From Cesiribacter sp. SM1 (GTDB taxonomy: Bacteria > Bacteroidota > Bacteroidia > Cytophagales > Cyclobacteriaceae), in the NCBI RefSeq assembly GCF_020178975.1, contig NZ_JAHXBU010000041.1, positions 1 to 64,000 of the forward strand: DNA of 64,000 nucleotides, given 5' to 3'. The position numbers were made by a program, and so were the translations under genes. Below, one piece after another: positions 44,129 to 54,080 of this stretch (its first letter is position 1; each line of letters opens with the position of its first letter). The notes beneath the pieces were generated by a model. It was not told the DNA's origin. It did not search any database and saw only the letters and a program-made list of their open reading frames with translations.

Positions 44129-47005
44129 ATGTACTTTACCAGGCTTTTTTATGGCTTGCTGCTGCTGCTCCAGGCTGCACCGGTAATGGCACAAAAGGGT
44201 ATTCCCCTGGTGAAAAACTTCGGAACGGTAGATTACGGTGCAGGTATACAAAACTGGCAGATTGCACAGGATTCCCGCGGGCTTATTTACGTGGCCAACA
44301 ACTTTGGCCTGCTGGAGTACGATGGCAACCTCTGGCGCAACTATGGAGCGCCCAGCGGCACCAAAGTACGCTGCCTTACCATCAGTGCCGACGATAAAGT
44401 ATATGTAGGCAGCCAGGGCGACTTTGGCTACTTTGCCCCAAATGCACAGGGGTCGCTGCAGTTTACCTCCCTGGCCGACAGCCTGCCAGCCAGTAAGCGC
44501 AATTTTGATGAGACCTGGCGGGTGTTCCTGGATGGAAACAAAGCCTATTTCTGCACCTTTCGCCACATTTTTGTTTTTCAGAACGATAAACTCTGGAAAG
44601 TGCTGGACCCACAGGCGCCCCTGGAACCCTCTTTTTATGTAAACCATCGCCTGTATGTGCTGCTGAAAGGTGTTGGCCTTATGCAGTATAAGGGCGATAA
44701 ACTCGAACCTTTGCCAGATACTGAAGCGCTGGCCCATAGCAGCATTTCTGCCATTATTCCCTACAACCAGCAGCAGGTCCTGATCACTACCTTTCAGGAT
44801 GGCATTTACCTCTACGATGGCCATAAGCTGGAGCGCTGGCAGACTCCCGCTGCCAGCCTGCTGGAACCCGCTATCATCAATGATGCACTTTTACTGAAGA
44901 ATGGGCATTTTGCCTTTGGCACCCAAAGCGAAGGCCTTGTTATTACCGACCGCAATGGTGTGCTCCAACAGCAGCTAACAAAAGAAAGGGGCTTTAACAA
45001 CCGTACGGTTTTAAGCCTTTTCCAGGATGTTAACAGCAACCTGTGGGTGGGCATGAACAATGGTATTGCCTTTGTAGAGCTTAGCGCCCCCTTTCGCCTG
45101 CTAAACGAACAGGCCGGTTTGCCCGGCACCGGCTATACAGCCCTGCTGCACCAGGATACCCTCTACCTGGGCACCAACAATGGTTTGTACCGGCTGGACT
45201 CCAACCATGCCAGCCCCGAGCTGGTACCCGGCACAAGGGGCCAGGTTTATAGCATTACACAGTTGGGTAACCACGTGCTGATGGGCCACCACAACGGCGC
45301 CTTTCGCATTGGTAAACAAAAGGCGGAGCCCCTTTTTAAAACCACTGGCTTCTGGATGTTCAAGCCCCTGCGGCAAGCCCCCGATAAGCTTGTGGGAGGT
45401 ACCTATAACGGGCTTACACTCTTTGATAAAGTAGCTTCCACAGACAGCTGGAAATATCTGAAACCGCTTAAAGGGCTGGAGGAATCTGCCCGCCTGATGG
45501 AGCAGGCTGCCGACGGCAGCATCTGGATGGTGCATGGATACAAAGGAGCCTACAACATTCGCCTGTCTGCCAATGCTGATAGTATCTTATCTGCCAAACA
45601 TTATAATACGTCGCACGGCTTTCCCTCCAACAACCGCATTAATGTGTACCGTATCGAAAATGACCTTGTTTTCCCTGCAGAAACAGGCATATACCGTTAC
45701 AACCCCACTACTGATCGTTTTGTGCTGGATGAAAAGTTTACCAGCCTGCTGGGTGCCGACAACCATGTGGAGATCATGAAAGACGATGCCTTTGGCAACA
45801 TCTACTATGTGAGCAGCAAAGAGATTGGTGTACTGCGCAAGGATCCCATAAAAGGCTACGTAAAGGAAACTGCCCAGTTTAACCGCCTGCTGGGCCTGCT
45901 GAACGATGACCTGCAGAACCTGACCGTGCTAAGTGATCATAGCCTGCTGCTGGGCGCTAAGGAAGGATTTATTCATTACAACCCTTTTGAGCAGGCACCC
46001 GATAATGCAGGTTTTAAAACCCTTTTACGCACGGTGCAAACTACAAGCGGCGGAGATTCGCTGCTCTACGGCGGGCACGGCAAAGGTTTTAAACAAAGCC
46101 CGGAACTTAACCACAATGCAAACTCACTGAAATTTTCCTTTGCCAGCACCAGCTACGATGCCCTAAGCCGCCCGCGTTACCAGTACTACCTGGAGCCCTA
46201 CGAAAGCAACTGGTCGGCCTGGACTAACCAAAGCGAAAAGGAATACACCAACCTGCCGGAAGGTAAGTATACCTTTCATGTGCGCAGCCAGAACAGCCTG
46301 GGACAGCAAAGCCAGGAGGCGCTTTACACCCTCACTATTCTGCCTCCCTGGTACCGCACTGCCTGGGCTTATTCGCTCTATGTATTTTTAGCCAGTGCCA
46401 TGCTGTTGCTGATGCTGCAGTTCCAGCACAGGCGGCACAAAAAAGAAAAAGATCACATTGTGCGCCGCCAGGAAGAGGAGCTCAGCCTCCGCGATACACA
46501 GCTGGAGGAGGTTGCACGTAAATCTGAAGAAGAGATCAACCGCCTGCGTAATGAAAAACTGATGGCCGAGGTGGAGCACAAGAACAAGGAGCTTGCCACC
46601 CAGACCATGAGCATCATATCCAAGAATGAATTCATTACCGACATCAAGGAAAACCTTAGCAGCATCAGCAAAAAATCTACAAACCGGGAGGTAATGCATG
46701 AGCTGCAAAAGATTGTACGCGATATTGAACGCACAATTGATGTGGATATTGACTGGGAACACTTTCAGTACCACTTCGACCAGGTGCATGGCGATTTCTC
46801 CAACCGTCTGCGCAGCAGCTTTCCCAGCCTTAGCCCGCAGGAAATAAAACTGTGTACCTATCTGCGCCTGAACCTAAGCACCAAGGAAATTGCCCAGCTG
46901 CTTAATATTTCGGTGCGTGGCGTGGAAATAAGCCGTTACCGCCTCCGTAAAAAGCTTGGGCTAAACCGTGAGGAAAACCTGACAGACTTTATGCTGAAGT
47001 TCTAA
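44129..47005 (+). CDS. Membrane-bound beta-propeller regulator with LuxR-type HTH
   Basis: About 958 residues, starting at MYFTRLFYGLLLLLQAAPVMAQ (signal peptide). A Reg_prop beta-propeller (repeat pattern WQIAQDSRGLIYVANNFGLLEYDG, NNRTVLSLFQDVNSNLWVGMNNG) fills the periplasmic part, then a Y_Y_Y domain (RYQYYLEPYESNWSAWTNQSE), one TM segment (AYSLYVFLASAMLLLML), a coiled coil, and a LuxR-type helix-turn-helix (LSPQEIKLCTYLRLNLSTKEIAQLLNIS...). It has no kinase or receiver, so it is a one-component sensor-regulator that can act from the membrane, as in SusR-like proteins. It is divergent from the susCD operon and probably activates it. Confidence 0.9.
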   Translation: MYFTRLFYGLLLLLQAAPVMAQKGIPLVKNFGTVDYGAGIQNWQIAQDSRGLIYVANNFGLLEYDGNLWRNYGAPSGTKVRCLTISADDKVYVGSQGDFGYFAPNAQGSLQFTSLADSLPASKRNFDETWRVFLDGNKAYFCTFRHIFVFQNDKLWKVLDPQAPLEPSFYVNHRLYVLLKGVGLMQYKGDKLEPLPDTEALAHSSISAIIPYNQQQVLITTFQDGIYLYDGHKLERWQTPAASLLEPAIINDALLLKNGHFAFGTQSEGLVITDRNGVLQQQLTKERGFNNRTVLSLFQDVNSNLWVGMNNGIAFVELSAPFRLLNEQAGLPGTGYTALLHQDTLYLGTNNGLYRLDSNHASPELVPGTRGQVYSITQLGNHVLMGHHNGAFRIGKQKAEPLFKTTGFWMFKPLRQAPDKLVGGTYNGLTLFDKVASTDSWKYLKPLKGLEESARLMEQAADGSIWMVHGYKGAYNIRLSANADSILSAKHYNTSHGFPSNNRINVYRIENDLVFPAETGIYRYNPTTDRFVLDEKFTSLLGADNHVEIMKDDAFGNIYYVSSKEIGVLRKDPIKGYVKETAQFNRLLGLLNDDLQNLTVLSDHSLLLGAKEGFIHYNPFEQAPDNAGFKTLLRTVQTTSGGDSLLYGGHGKGFKQSPELNHNANSLKFSFASTSYDALSRPRYQYYLEPYESNWSAWTNQSEKEYTNLPEGKYTFHVRSQNSLGQQSQEALYTLTILPPWYRTAWAYSLYVFLASAMLLLMLQFQHRRHKKEKDHIVRRQEEELSLRDTQLEEVARKSEEEINRLRNEKLMAEVEHKNKELATQTMSIISKNEFITDIKENLSSISKKSTNREVMHELQKIVRDIERTIDVDIDWEHFQYHFDQVHGDFSNRLRSSFPSLSPQEIKLCTYLRLNLSTKEIAQLLNISVRGVEISRYRLRKKLGLNREENLTDFMLKF

Positions 47006-47007
47006 GA

Positions 47008-48426
47008 TTACTTTGCCGATGCCTTTAGGGGTTCAGTGGCAGTGGAAGCAGATGGTTTTGGCTTATTGGCTAACACATCGGCAGGAGCGCCTTTGGTTTT
47101 GGCCCACACCCACTCACCTATACGTTCGCCCAGGTAAGTTCCCTCTTCTACGCCATCACGGAAGTGGATACCACCATAAACCCTGCTGATGGAAGCCTCC
47201 CAGTAAGCCTGCTCAAAGGAGCTGAAGGAACGAACGCCATGGCCCCATTTATGCTCGGTAGAATCGGTAAAGGCTATTCCCTCGCCCAGCTTATGGGTTA
47301 ACACCCGACCAGCTGCTGCAGAGATGGTGCTGTGTCCGCTAACATACTCAGGAAATGCAGGAGTCTCCAGGAAAGGCATCCAGTCGCCATCGAGGGTACT
47401 GTTGATAACAGTAACGGGGCGTATTCTGTCGGTTTTGTACTTTGCATCCCAGCAGGCTATAAAGCCATCGTAAAGTGCTATGGCAGCTAAGGTATAAGCT
47501 TCTGCCGCATCGAGCATACTGATCTGCTGGTCCTGTGCCACTGTTCTGGTAATTTCAATCCAGTGGCCCGGAGGTGTCATTTTTTTCTCTGCAAAAGCAG
47601 CATGGCCTAAAATGGTGGTAACAAAAGGGTTATCATCCCAGAAGTAGGCTATGTTCATTTGCTCTTCGGTTAAATTTTTGTCGAACTGGTATACCTCCTG
47701 TACAAGCTTATAAAACTCGCTGCCTTTTTCCAGGTCATAAGCCGCTGGTGGGGGTGGCCCGAACTGTGCTGCAGAATCAAGGGTAAAGGTTCTGATGGTG
47801 TTCCAGCGGGGTTCGCAGGCCTCGGCATAGGTAGGAGGTGTTGGCACCCAGCTGCCTGCTTTGTGGGTTAGGGTATGGCGGTAGCCCCGGGTAATTTTAT
47901 AATTATCTGCTCCGGCATAGGCCAGTATGTGTTTGGCTACCTGCTCGCCATAGGCGGAAGATCTTTCATAAACATCTGCCGGAATGCCCATACCTTCATA
48001 CTGTGCATAAAAGTCTTTCTCAAAGTCTTCCCACATCTCCATGTTAAATGTAAGAGCTTTGCCAACCTCTATAAAAGCTTTAGTACTGGCAAGCGGGTAG
48101 CAATAGACCTTACCTTCTTCCGGAGCAGGAACGGCCGTAAAACCATTCAGTTTCCCGGCCAGACTTGTATGTTCGGCAGATTGTGGCTGCAGGGCTTCGT
48201 ACGCTGCCAGAAATGAATAGGCATAAATGCGGCTGGCAACCGGAGGCTTAAAAATATCATGTACAATCACATTGGTGAGCTGCTGCGAACAGCTGTGCAA
48301 CAGTGCAGGATCTGCGGCCTGCATATTATATACCTCGGGAGCGGCCTCTTTTTTGCAACCCACCATGCCCGCCAAACAAAAAAGGAATAGAGCAGCAGAT
48401 AACAGCTTTTTGATCTCTTTTTTCAT
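47008..48426 (-). CDS. Vanadium haloperoxidase/PAP2-type lipoprotein
   Basis: 472 residues with a lipobox (LFLFCLAGMVGC) and the acid-phosphatase/haloperoxidase core: KYKTDRIRPVT (Lys/Arg of the phosphate or vanadate site), PEYVSGHST (the S-G-H motif) and SISRVYGGIHFRDG (Arg/His/Asp). Such proteins either oxidise halides with vanadate or hydrolyse phosphate esters; sequence alone cannot decide. The start at 48426 gives a good signal peptide; upstream codons to 48465 do not. It sits downstream of a susCD-FG-GAP operon and 37 bp after an operator-like motif, so it may have its own promoter. Confidence 0.88.
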   Translation of the reverse strand: MKKEIKKLLSAALFLFCLAGMVGCKKEAAPEVYNMQAADPALLHSCSQQLTNVIVHDIFKPPVASRIYAYSFLAAYEALQPQSAEHTSLAGKLNGFTAVPAPEEGKVYCYPLASTKAFIEVGKALTFNMEMWEDFEKDFYAQYEGMGIPADVYERSSAYGEQVAKHILAYAGADNYKITRGYRHTLTHKAGSWVPTPPTYAEACEPRWNTIRTFTLDSAAQFGPPPPAAYDLEKGSEFYKLVQEVYQFDKNLTEEQMNIAYFWDDNPFVTTILGHAAFAEKKMTPPGHWIEITRTVAQDQQISMLDAAEAYTLAAIALYDGFIACWDAKYKTDRIRPVTVINSTLDGDWMPFLETPAFPEYVSGHSTISAAAGRVLTHKLGEGIAFTDSTEHKWGHGVRSFSSFEQAYWEASISRVYGGIHFRDGVEEGTYLGERIGEWVWAKTKGAPADVLANKPKPSASTATEPLKASAK

Positions 48427-48462
48427 GATTGCTTTACAGGTTACAAAAATGCATTCAGGCAG

Positions 48463-48476
48463 CACAATCGTTTGAA
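48463..48476. promoter_or_regulatory. LacI-type operator candidate upstream of the haloperoxidase-like gene
   Basis: CACAATCGTTTGAA contains CAATCGTTTG as in the susC operator (10 of 12 positions of GCAATCGTTTGC). It lies 37 bp before the start codon at 48426. Confidence 0.45.
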
Positions 48477-48612
48477 GGCAGCTTTACTATTTCATTGCTC
48501 CTATTGTACTATCATCAAATATAATCAAATTAATTCAGCCTGTTATCCTAAATGCCTAAAATAGCCACAGCGTAAACGAAGCAGCAATAGATTGATTATC
48601 AGCGTTCAAACA

Positions 48613-51600
48613 CTACTGATCAGCCTGCAGGCTGATCAGCTGCTCCGGGGCAACAGGCCTGGTTGTTTTGAACAGCTGCAGGGGTGCATTATTACGGGCC
48701 ACCAACAGCAGCTCTCCCGAAGCTGTTTTAAGAGTTTTAATATCCCGTACCTCTCCCTGCAATACAAAGCCTGCACTGGCAGGCAGTATGGGCGTAAAAC
48801 TGCCCTTACCAACTCCCTTCAGCACCAGCCCGTAGCTGGCATCGTAGCGGCCCTGATAGCTGCTTACACCATGCAGGTTACCCCCCAGCAGCACATCTGG
48901 CAGCTGGTCTCCATCTACATCTGCCAGGTGCAGGGCAAAGATTTTGGAAACCTGCGCCTGTGCTGGCAGTATATGTTTGCGGAAACTGCCTCCCCCCAGG
49001 TTCTCCAGGTAAAGCGATTCAAAACAGTTTACCTCCAGCTTTTGGGCACCTTCCAGCTCTCCTTTATCAAAAACCTGTTCCAGCGTTTTGCCTGCAAAGC
49101 TTTGGTAGTCGTTAAATTTTTTATTGATCAGGGGCAGCTGCTTGCCTAGTTCGTCTTTACCGGCCAATGGGTACCATTTATCCGCTACCGGGTAGGCAAT
49201 GATATGCTCCAGTGTTCCATTGCTATCAATATCCTTCACATAGAGCTGCAGCGTAGCTCCTGCTCCCTTCCTTAGTTTGGTGTTGGTGCCAATGTTACCG
49301 GCAACAAAATCCATGTCGCCATCGCCATCAAAATCTGCTGCCTGTATGGTTTGCCAGAAACCACTGGTTTGCGCCGGGGCCTGGGCTTCTACCAGTTTGC
49401 CTCCGCTGTTCTTATACAGCTTTACAGGCATCCAGTCTCCTACCACCACAAGGTCTGTTTGTCTGTCGCCATCCCAGTCTACCCAGCGGGCATCTGTAAG
49501 CATGCCTGCTTTTCTTAGCCCTGGAGCCAGCCGGTCTGTAGCATCCGTAAACTTACCCCTGCCATCGTTTAGCAGCAGGTACGAATCGGGGGCTATTCCG
49601 TAGCTGCCTCCTTTTACCCTGGTACCCAGGAACAGGTCCTGGTCGCCATCGCCATCAAAATCAAAAGGCCTGATGCAGCTGCCATTCTCGTAGATGGATG
49701 GCAGGGCGCCCGTTGCCAGTCGGAAGTCTCCCCTGCCATCGCCCAGGTAAAGGCGGTCCTGCAGCTGCTTTGCATCTCCGCTCCACTCATTTCCGCCACT
49801 AACCACATAGAGGTCCAGCTTACCATCGCCGTCGGCATCAAAAAGAGCAGCATCGGTATCTTCGCTGGCAGCATCTGCTGCAAATACAGATTCAGCTACA
49901 GAAACAAAACTACCGCCGGCCTGCTGCAGAAAGAATTTACCACTTTGCCCACTGGCACCTCCTGCGTAAAAATCATCCAGTCCGTCTGCATTTACATCGC
50001 CTACGGCTATTTTGGGCCCTTCGGTAGAGAGCAGAAAGGGCATCAGGGATTCTTTGTAAAAATCGATGTACTGGTTTTCCTGGTGTACATAGTCAGGAAT
50101 AGCCGCAGGTGCAAGCGCTTCAAAAAGAGGATCAGGTTCAGGAAATAGCTTCTGCAGCCAGGGGGCTGCATCTTCCTTAGCCTCCGCTTGCTTTAACAGC
50201 AGGGTAGTATTTACTTCTAAAGCCGTTTTCAGTTCTGCCTTTCCATTTCCCCACACCACCAGCAGGGTATCTATAATGCTGTGGCTGCCAAGGCCAAAGA
50301 GCAGCAGCGGCTCCACTGATGACATAAAGCCACGGGCAGGCATCAGCTGCTGAAACTGCATTTCTCCCCCATGCTTTACATATACCTTTGCGCCAACGCC
50401 AAAAGTATTTGCGCCTTCTCCCTGCAGCTTTAGCTTCAGATAATTGTTGCCGGAGCGCTCGCGGCTCCTGTTCTCGTGAATACCTGCAGGCTCATTGATG
50501 TTGTTGGTAACAAGATCAAGGTCGCCATCTCCATCCAGGTCTGTATACACGGCTCCATTAGAAAAAGAAGGTTGTGAGAAACCCCACTCCCCTGATTTAT
50601 CCTCGTATGCCAGCGCACTGCTGCCCCTGAAAATATAGTTGTGCACCCTGCCTGCGGGCATTTTTTCTATTACCTGTTCATGAACGGTTTTCTCTCCTGG
50701 CTTGGGGTTGAGGTACTGCACTTTATTGGAGATAAACCTCATAAAATCAAGGTCATTTTGCCTGCCAACAATGCCGTTGGCTACGAAAATATCTTTATGC
50801 CCGTCGTTGTCGAAGTCGGCCAGCAGGGTACTCCAGCTCCAGTCTGTTGCACCTACCCCGGCCATGATACCCACATCGGAAAAGCCGGCCCCTGCCATAT
50901 TAAGCTGCAGACAGTTGCGGGTATACTGGTTGTAATAGCCCAGGCTGGTTTTATGCAGGATGTTTGAATAGGAATCTTCCCCTAAAGTTGCTTTGGTCAC
51001 CGTTTCATCTTCCGGAAACATATCAACGCTCATGAGGTCGGGCAGTCCGTCGTTGTTCACATCTGCCGCATCGCAGCCCATGGTAAAGCGGCTCACATGC
51101 CTGAAGTGCTCCCGCAGGCTTTCCCTGAAGGTACCATCGCCCTGGTTGATGTAGTAGTAATCATCTTCATGAAAGTCGTTGCCTACATAAATATCATCCC
51201 AGCCGTCATTATTAAAATCGGCCACCACCACCCCCAGGCCGTAGCCAATAGGTGCCCTGTAAATGCCAGCCTCTTTGCTTACCTCAGTAAACTTAGGGGC
51301 AGCGGCGGCATCCTTACCCGCTCCCCGGTTAATCAGCTGGTTCCGGTACAGGGCATCGCCCGCCATGCTGTCTGTTTTATGACGAAGGGAGGATTGTCCA
51401 TAGTTAAATGGGTTGCGCACGCCGTGGTTGAGCAGGTAGAGATCAAGATCGCCATCGGCATCATAATCAAAAAAGGCAGCCTGGGTAGAGTGGCCCCTGA
51501 AATCCAGGCCCCATGCTGCAGCTTCTTCTTTAAAGGTTACCTCTCCTGCTGCATTTGCGCCCTGGTTGATATAGAGCTCATTGCTTCCTTCGAGGCCCTG

Positions 51601-52122
51601 GTGGCCCCTGACGGCACAAACATAAATATCCAGCCAGCCATCGCCATTCACATCGGCCATGCTTACGCCGGTTTGCCAGTCGGATTTTCCTGCTACACCT
51701 GCTGCTGCAGAAATATCTGTGAAGTTAAAGCTGCCGCCCTCCTGCCTGCCTGTATTGAGGTAAAGCTTGTTGCTACCCAGGTTAGAAACAAAGTACAGGT
51801 CGGGCAGGCCATCGTTGTTTACATCGCCTGCAGCCACTCCTGCGCCATTGTAGTAGTAGTGGTAATTTGCAATAGAGAGTTCCTCCCTTTGTGGCAGGTA
51901 GTTTACAAAGCCAATATTGGTTTCAGTTGAGTCTCTTTGTACGAAGAGGGCATCAGGCTGCTGCTGTTGCCCCTCCTGGCAGGAGGAAAGTATGATTGAC
52001 AGTACAGCAGCAAGCAACAACAGAACAGGGCTACGGAACAGGCCCGAGCTCCTCTGCAAGGGCTGTGCTCCTGCTGCTCCGCCCCAAAACGCTTCGCTAA
52101 CTGCTAGGCTGTATTTTATCAT
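48613..52122 (-). CDS. FG-GAP/VCBS repeat lipoprotein with UnbV (ASPIC) domain
   Basis: 1169 residues: signal with lipobox SSC (LLLLAAVLSIILSSC, about residue 50), then many FG-GAP/VCBS beta-propeller blades with Ca2+-loop motifs of the D.DGDGDLD type (DVNNDGLPDLYFVSN, DFNNDGWDDIYVGND, DLDGDGDLDLVTNN). An ASPIC/UnbV domain follows at about 560-660 (YLKLKLQGEGANTFGVGAKV), then a second propeller. It is exported to the outer membrane surface. Such proteins lie beside susCD pairs and vanadium haloperoxidases in Bacteroidota and are thought to be binding or adhesion proteins. The long N-terminal extension before the signal is odd; a later start is possible. It is third in the second locus. Confidence 0.88.
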   Translation of the reverse strand: MIKYSLAVSEAFWGGAAGAQPLQRSSGLFRSPVLLLLAAVLSIILSSCQEGQQQQPDALFVQRDSTETNIGFVNYLPQREELSIANYHYYYNGAGVAAGDVNNDGLPDLYFVSNLGSNKLYLNTGRQEGGSFNFTDISAAAGVAGKSDWQTGVSMADVNGDGWLDIYVCAVRGHQGLEGSNELYINQGANAAGEVTFKEEAAAWGLDFRGHSTQAAFFDYDADGDLDLYLLNHGVRNPFNYGQSSLRHKTDSMAGDALYRNQLINRGAGKDAAAAPKFTEVSKEAGIYRAPIGYGLGVVVADFNNDGWDDIYVGNDFHEDDYYYINQGDGTFRESLREHFRHVSRFTMGCDAADVNNDGLPDLMSVDMFPEDETVTKATLGEDSYSNILHKTSLGYYNQYTRNCLQLNMAGAGFSDVGIMAGVGATDWSWSTLLADFDNDGHKDIFVANGIVGRQNDLDFMRFISNKVQYLNPKPGEKTVHEQVIEKMPAGRVHNYIFRGSSALAYEDKSGEWGFSQPSFSNGAVYTDLDGDGDLDLVTNNINEPAGIHENRSRERSGNNYLKLKLQGEGANTFGVGAKVYVKHGGEMQFQQLMPARGFMSSVEPLLLFGLGSHSIIDTLLVVWGNGKAELKTALEVNTTLLLKQAEAKEDAAPWLQKLFPEPDPLFEALAPAAIPDYVHQENQYIDFYKESLMPFLLSTEGPKIAVGDVNADGLDDFYAGGASGQSGKFFLQQAGGSFVSVAESVFAADAASEDTDAALFDADGDGKLDLYVVSGGNEWSGDAKQLQDRLYLGDGRGDFRLATGALPSIYENGSCIRPFDFDGDGDQDLFLGTRVKGGSYGIAPDSYLLLNDGRGKFTDATDRLAPGLRKAGMLTDARWVDWDGDRQTDLVVVGDWMPVKLYKNSGGKLVEAQAPAQTSGFWQTIQAADFDGDGDMDFVAGNIGTNTKLRKGAGATLQLYVKDIDSNGTLEHIIAYPVADKWYPLAGKDELGKQLPLINKKFNDYQSFAGKTLEQVFDKGELEGAQKLEVNCFESLYLENLGGGSFRKHILPAQAQVSKIFALHLADVDGDQLPDVLLGGNLHGVSSYQGRYDASYGLVLKGVGKGSFTPILPASAGFVLQGEVRDIKTLKTASGELLLVARNNAPLQLFKTTRPVAPEQLISLQADQ
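48616..48639. repeat. 24-bp perfect palindrome in the 3' end of the FG-GAP gene
   Basis: Bases 48616-48639 read the same on both strands (CTGATCAGCCTGCAGGCTGA... ), covering the last codons and abutting the stop. It may be a transcription end or mRNA-stabilising stem; there is no T run on the minus strand. Confidence 0.6.
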
Positions 52123-52518
52123 TGTTAAGATGGCTGGAAGTAAATTACTGATTTGTATACACTTAATAAATATAAGCAGCGGGCAGTTCCGCTTCCGCTA
52201 CGCTTTGGGTAAGCCTTTTCCAGGCAGTTGCGGAAATAGTGGCCCGGCAATACAAATTGGCATGTTCCATTCAGAAAGATACAAAAAACAGAGCAATATA
52301 TCCTGGCATGACAGAAGATCAAGCCTTTATATAGCTGTAGCCCCGTATCTGTGAACACCCATTGTGGCTTTAACGCACTTATTTCGCTCCCGCTCCTTTT
52401 ATGCAAGCCAAGCTGAAAACTGGCTGAAACAGAAGTTCCTTTTTAAGCTGATAGTAAAAAAGAAAGGGTGAGACTCCGCAGAACCCCACCCTTACCTTAT
52501 ACTAAACTTAGCAACTAT
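52123..52518. other. Intergenic stretch between susD and FG-GAP genes of locus 2
   Basis: 396 bases with no protein-like frame that I can support. It holds the terminator described at 52457-52493 and presumably the promoter of the FG-GAP gene; no good TAnnTTTG pair was found. Confidence 0.5.
52457..52493 (-). terminator. Terminator after susD of locus 2
   Basis: Stem AAGGGTG (52464-52470) / CACCCTT (52487-52493). On the minus strand the stem is followed by CTTTTTTACT. It lies 26 bp after the susD stop, so the FG-GAP gene would need readthrough or its own promoter. Confidence 0.6.
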
Positions 52519-54060
52519 TTATTGACCATAACCCGGGTTTTGCTCAAGACCGGCAATCTGTACATCTTCAACCGGAATCGGGAAGTGCATGAAGCGTGGC
52601 CTGAAGCCAAATGATCCCAGGGCATCCTCTATACTCACTAAACCTGCCATATCCCATCGTAAGAGGTCCTGAAAGCGATGGCCTTCAAAAGCCAGCTCAA
52701 CAAAGCGCTCACGAACGATATCCTCTATGGCAACAGCAGTAAGTGGCACCAGCTCTGATCTTTCACGCACCCTGTTAATATATTCGAGGGCCAGCGCAGG
52801 ATTTCCGTCAGGTGCAAGCAAATGAGCTTCAGCAGCCATCAGCAGTACATCTGCATAACGGATTACACGCAGGTTGGTACCGTAGTTTACCTGCTCGGTA
52901 GAGCCGGCAGCTTCGGTAACAAACGTCCCGTATTTTCTGCGGATGATGCCTTCAAAATCGTGGGCTTGGCCAACCCAGTCACCACCCAGTGCCTGCAGGT
53001 CTTCTACCGTCATTAAGGTTGACCAGTAGCGCTCCATGGCATCAGAACCTTCCTCTGTTTCTACCACTGCATCGTAGAGTTTTTCTGTTGGGTTCATAAA
53101 GCCCCAGCCGCCAATAAGCGAGTCGTTTGGTGCAGGGCGGTAGTTATCACCCCTTGGTCCAGACAGCTGAATGTGGATAAAGCTCTCGTTATTTCCCCAT
53201 GGGAAATTACCCTGTGTGTAGTTTTCACGGGTAGTGTAGCTAACTTCAAATACTGACTCCTGGCCAAATTCATTCTCAACAGAGAACGCCTCGGCTACCG
53301 ATGGCTCCAGACCATACTCTCCGGAACCGATCACAGCTTCGAGCTGAGTTAGTGCGGCTGAGTATTCCTGCTGATACAGATGCGCTTTACCCAGTAATGC
53401 CTGGGCAGTACCTTTAGATACCCGCCACTGCTCAGTGGTAGCATAATTGCTTTTTACAGGCAGAGCTGCAATGGCATCAGTCAAATCCGCTTCTATCAGC
53501 TGATAGACTTCTTCTTCTGACATACGTGGATATTCGCCATACTCTGAGGCACCCACCAGGCCTGGTACTATAGGCACTGGCCCCCAGAGGGAAACCAGTT
53601 CCATATAGGAATAAGCCCGCAATGTTTTGGCTTCTGCAACAAAGCGCCTCATTAATTCAGATTCTTCCGGATTTATGTTATTGATTACCTGGTTTGCCCT
53701 GTAAATAGTAGCATACAGGTTGCGCCAGGCACCGATAACGGCGGTGTTAGCCTCGTCATAGTTAAAATCATCCAGATCCTGGTACTGCTGCTGGTCAGTA
53801 GTTGAACCACCACCTGCATAGGCTTCGTCAGAAGGTAAAACTTTAGTCATCCACAAGCTGGTCCAGGCGCCGCCGGGGTTATCCTGCATCAGCATATCAT
53901 AAATGGCACTTACTGCCTGTGAAGCATCTGCTTCGTTCTGGTAAAATTGAACATCGGAGAGCTGTCCCTGCACTTCTTCATCGAGGAAGTCGTTGCAGGC
54001 ACTGGTTGCAAACAGTAAGGAGCAACCCATTATTGCACTTCTTATTAGTATATTTTTCAT
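52519..54060 (-). CDS. susD: SusD/RagB-family lipoprotein (locus 2)
   Basis: 513 residues with a lipobox (LLFATSAC) then the SusD fold: QAVSAIYDMLM, LRAYSYMELVSLWGPVPIV, ALLGKAHLYQQEY, and a C-terminal RERFVELAFEGHRFQDLLRWD. It ends NPGYGQ. It differs clearly from the SusD of locus 1, so the two loci should take up different substrates. It starts 20 bp after susC. Confidence 0.95.
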   Translation of the reverse strand: MKNILIRSAIMGCSLLFATSACNDFLDEEVQGQLSDVQFYQNEADASQAVSAIYDMLMQDNPGGAWTSLWMTKVLPSDEAYAGGGSTTDQQQYQDLDDFNYDEANTAVIGAWRNLYATIYRANQVINNINPEESELMRRFVAEAKTLRAYSYMELVSLWGPVPIVPGLVGASEYGEYPRMSEEEVYQLIEADLTDAIAALPVKSNYATTEQWRVSKGTAQALLGKAHLYQQEYSAALTQLEAVIGSGEYGLEPSVAEAFSVENEFGQESVFEVSYTTRENYTQGNFPWGNNESFIHIQLSGPRGDNYRPAPNDSLIGGWGFMNPTEKLYDAVVETEEGSDAMERYWSTLMTVEDLQALGGDWVGQAHDFEGIIRRKYGTFVTEAAGSTEQVNYGTNLRVIRYADVLLMAAEAHLLAPDGNPALALEYINRVRERSELVPLTAVAIEDIVRERFVELAFEGHRFQDLLRWDMAGLVSIEDALGSFGFRPRFMHFPIPVEDVQIAGLEQNPGYGQ

Positions 54061-54080
54061 TCTTTAATCGTCGTTAAGTC

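Noticed and set aside
44087-44824. 245-codon minus-strand frame at the start of the regulator gene
   Set aside because: Antisense to the beta-propeller regulator, which has clear domains and a signal peptide.
51097-51930. Long plus-strand frame (277 codons) inside the FG-GAP gene
   Set aside because: It mirrors the Asp/Asn-rich calcium-loop codons of the real gene; the product is a hydrophobic Val/Ile-rich shadow.
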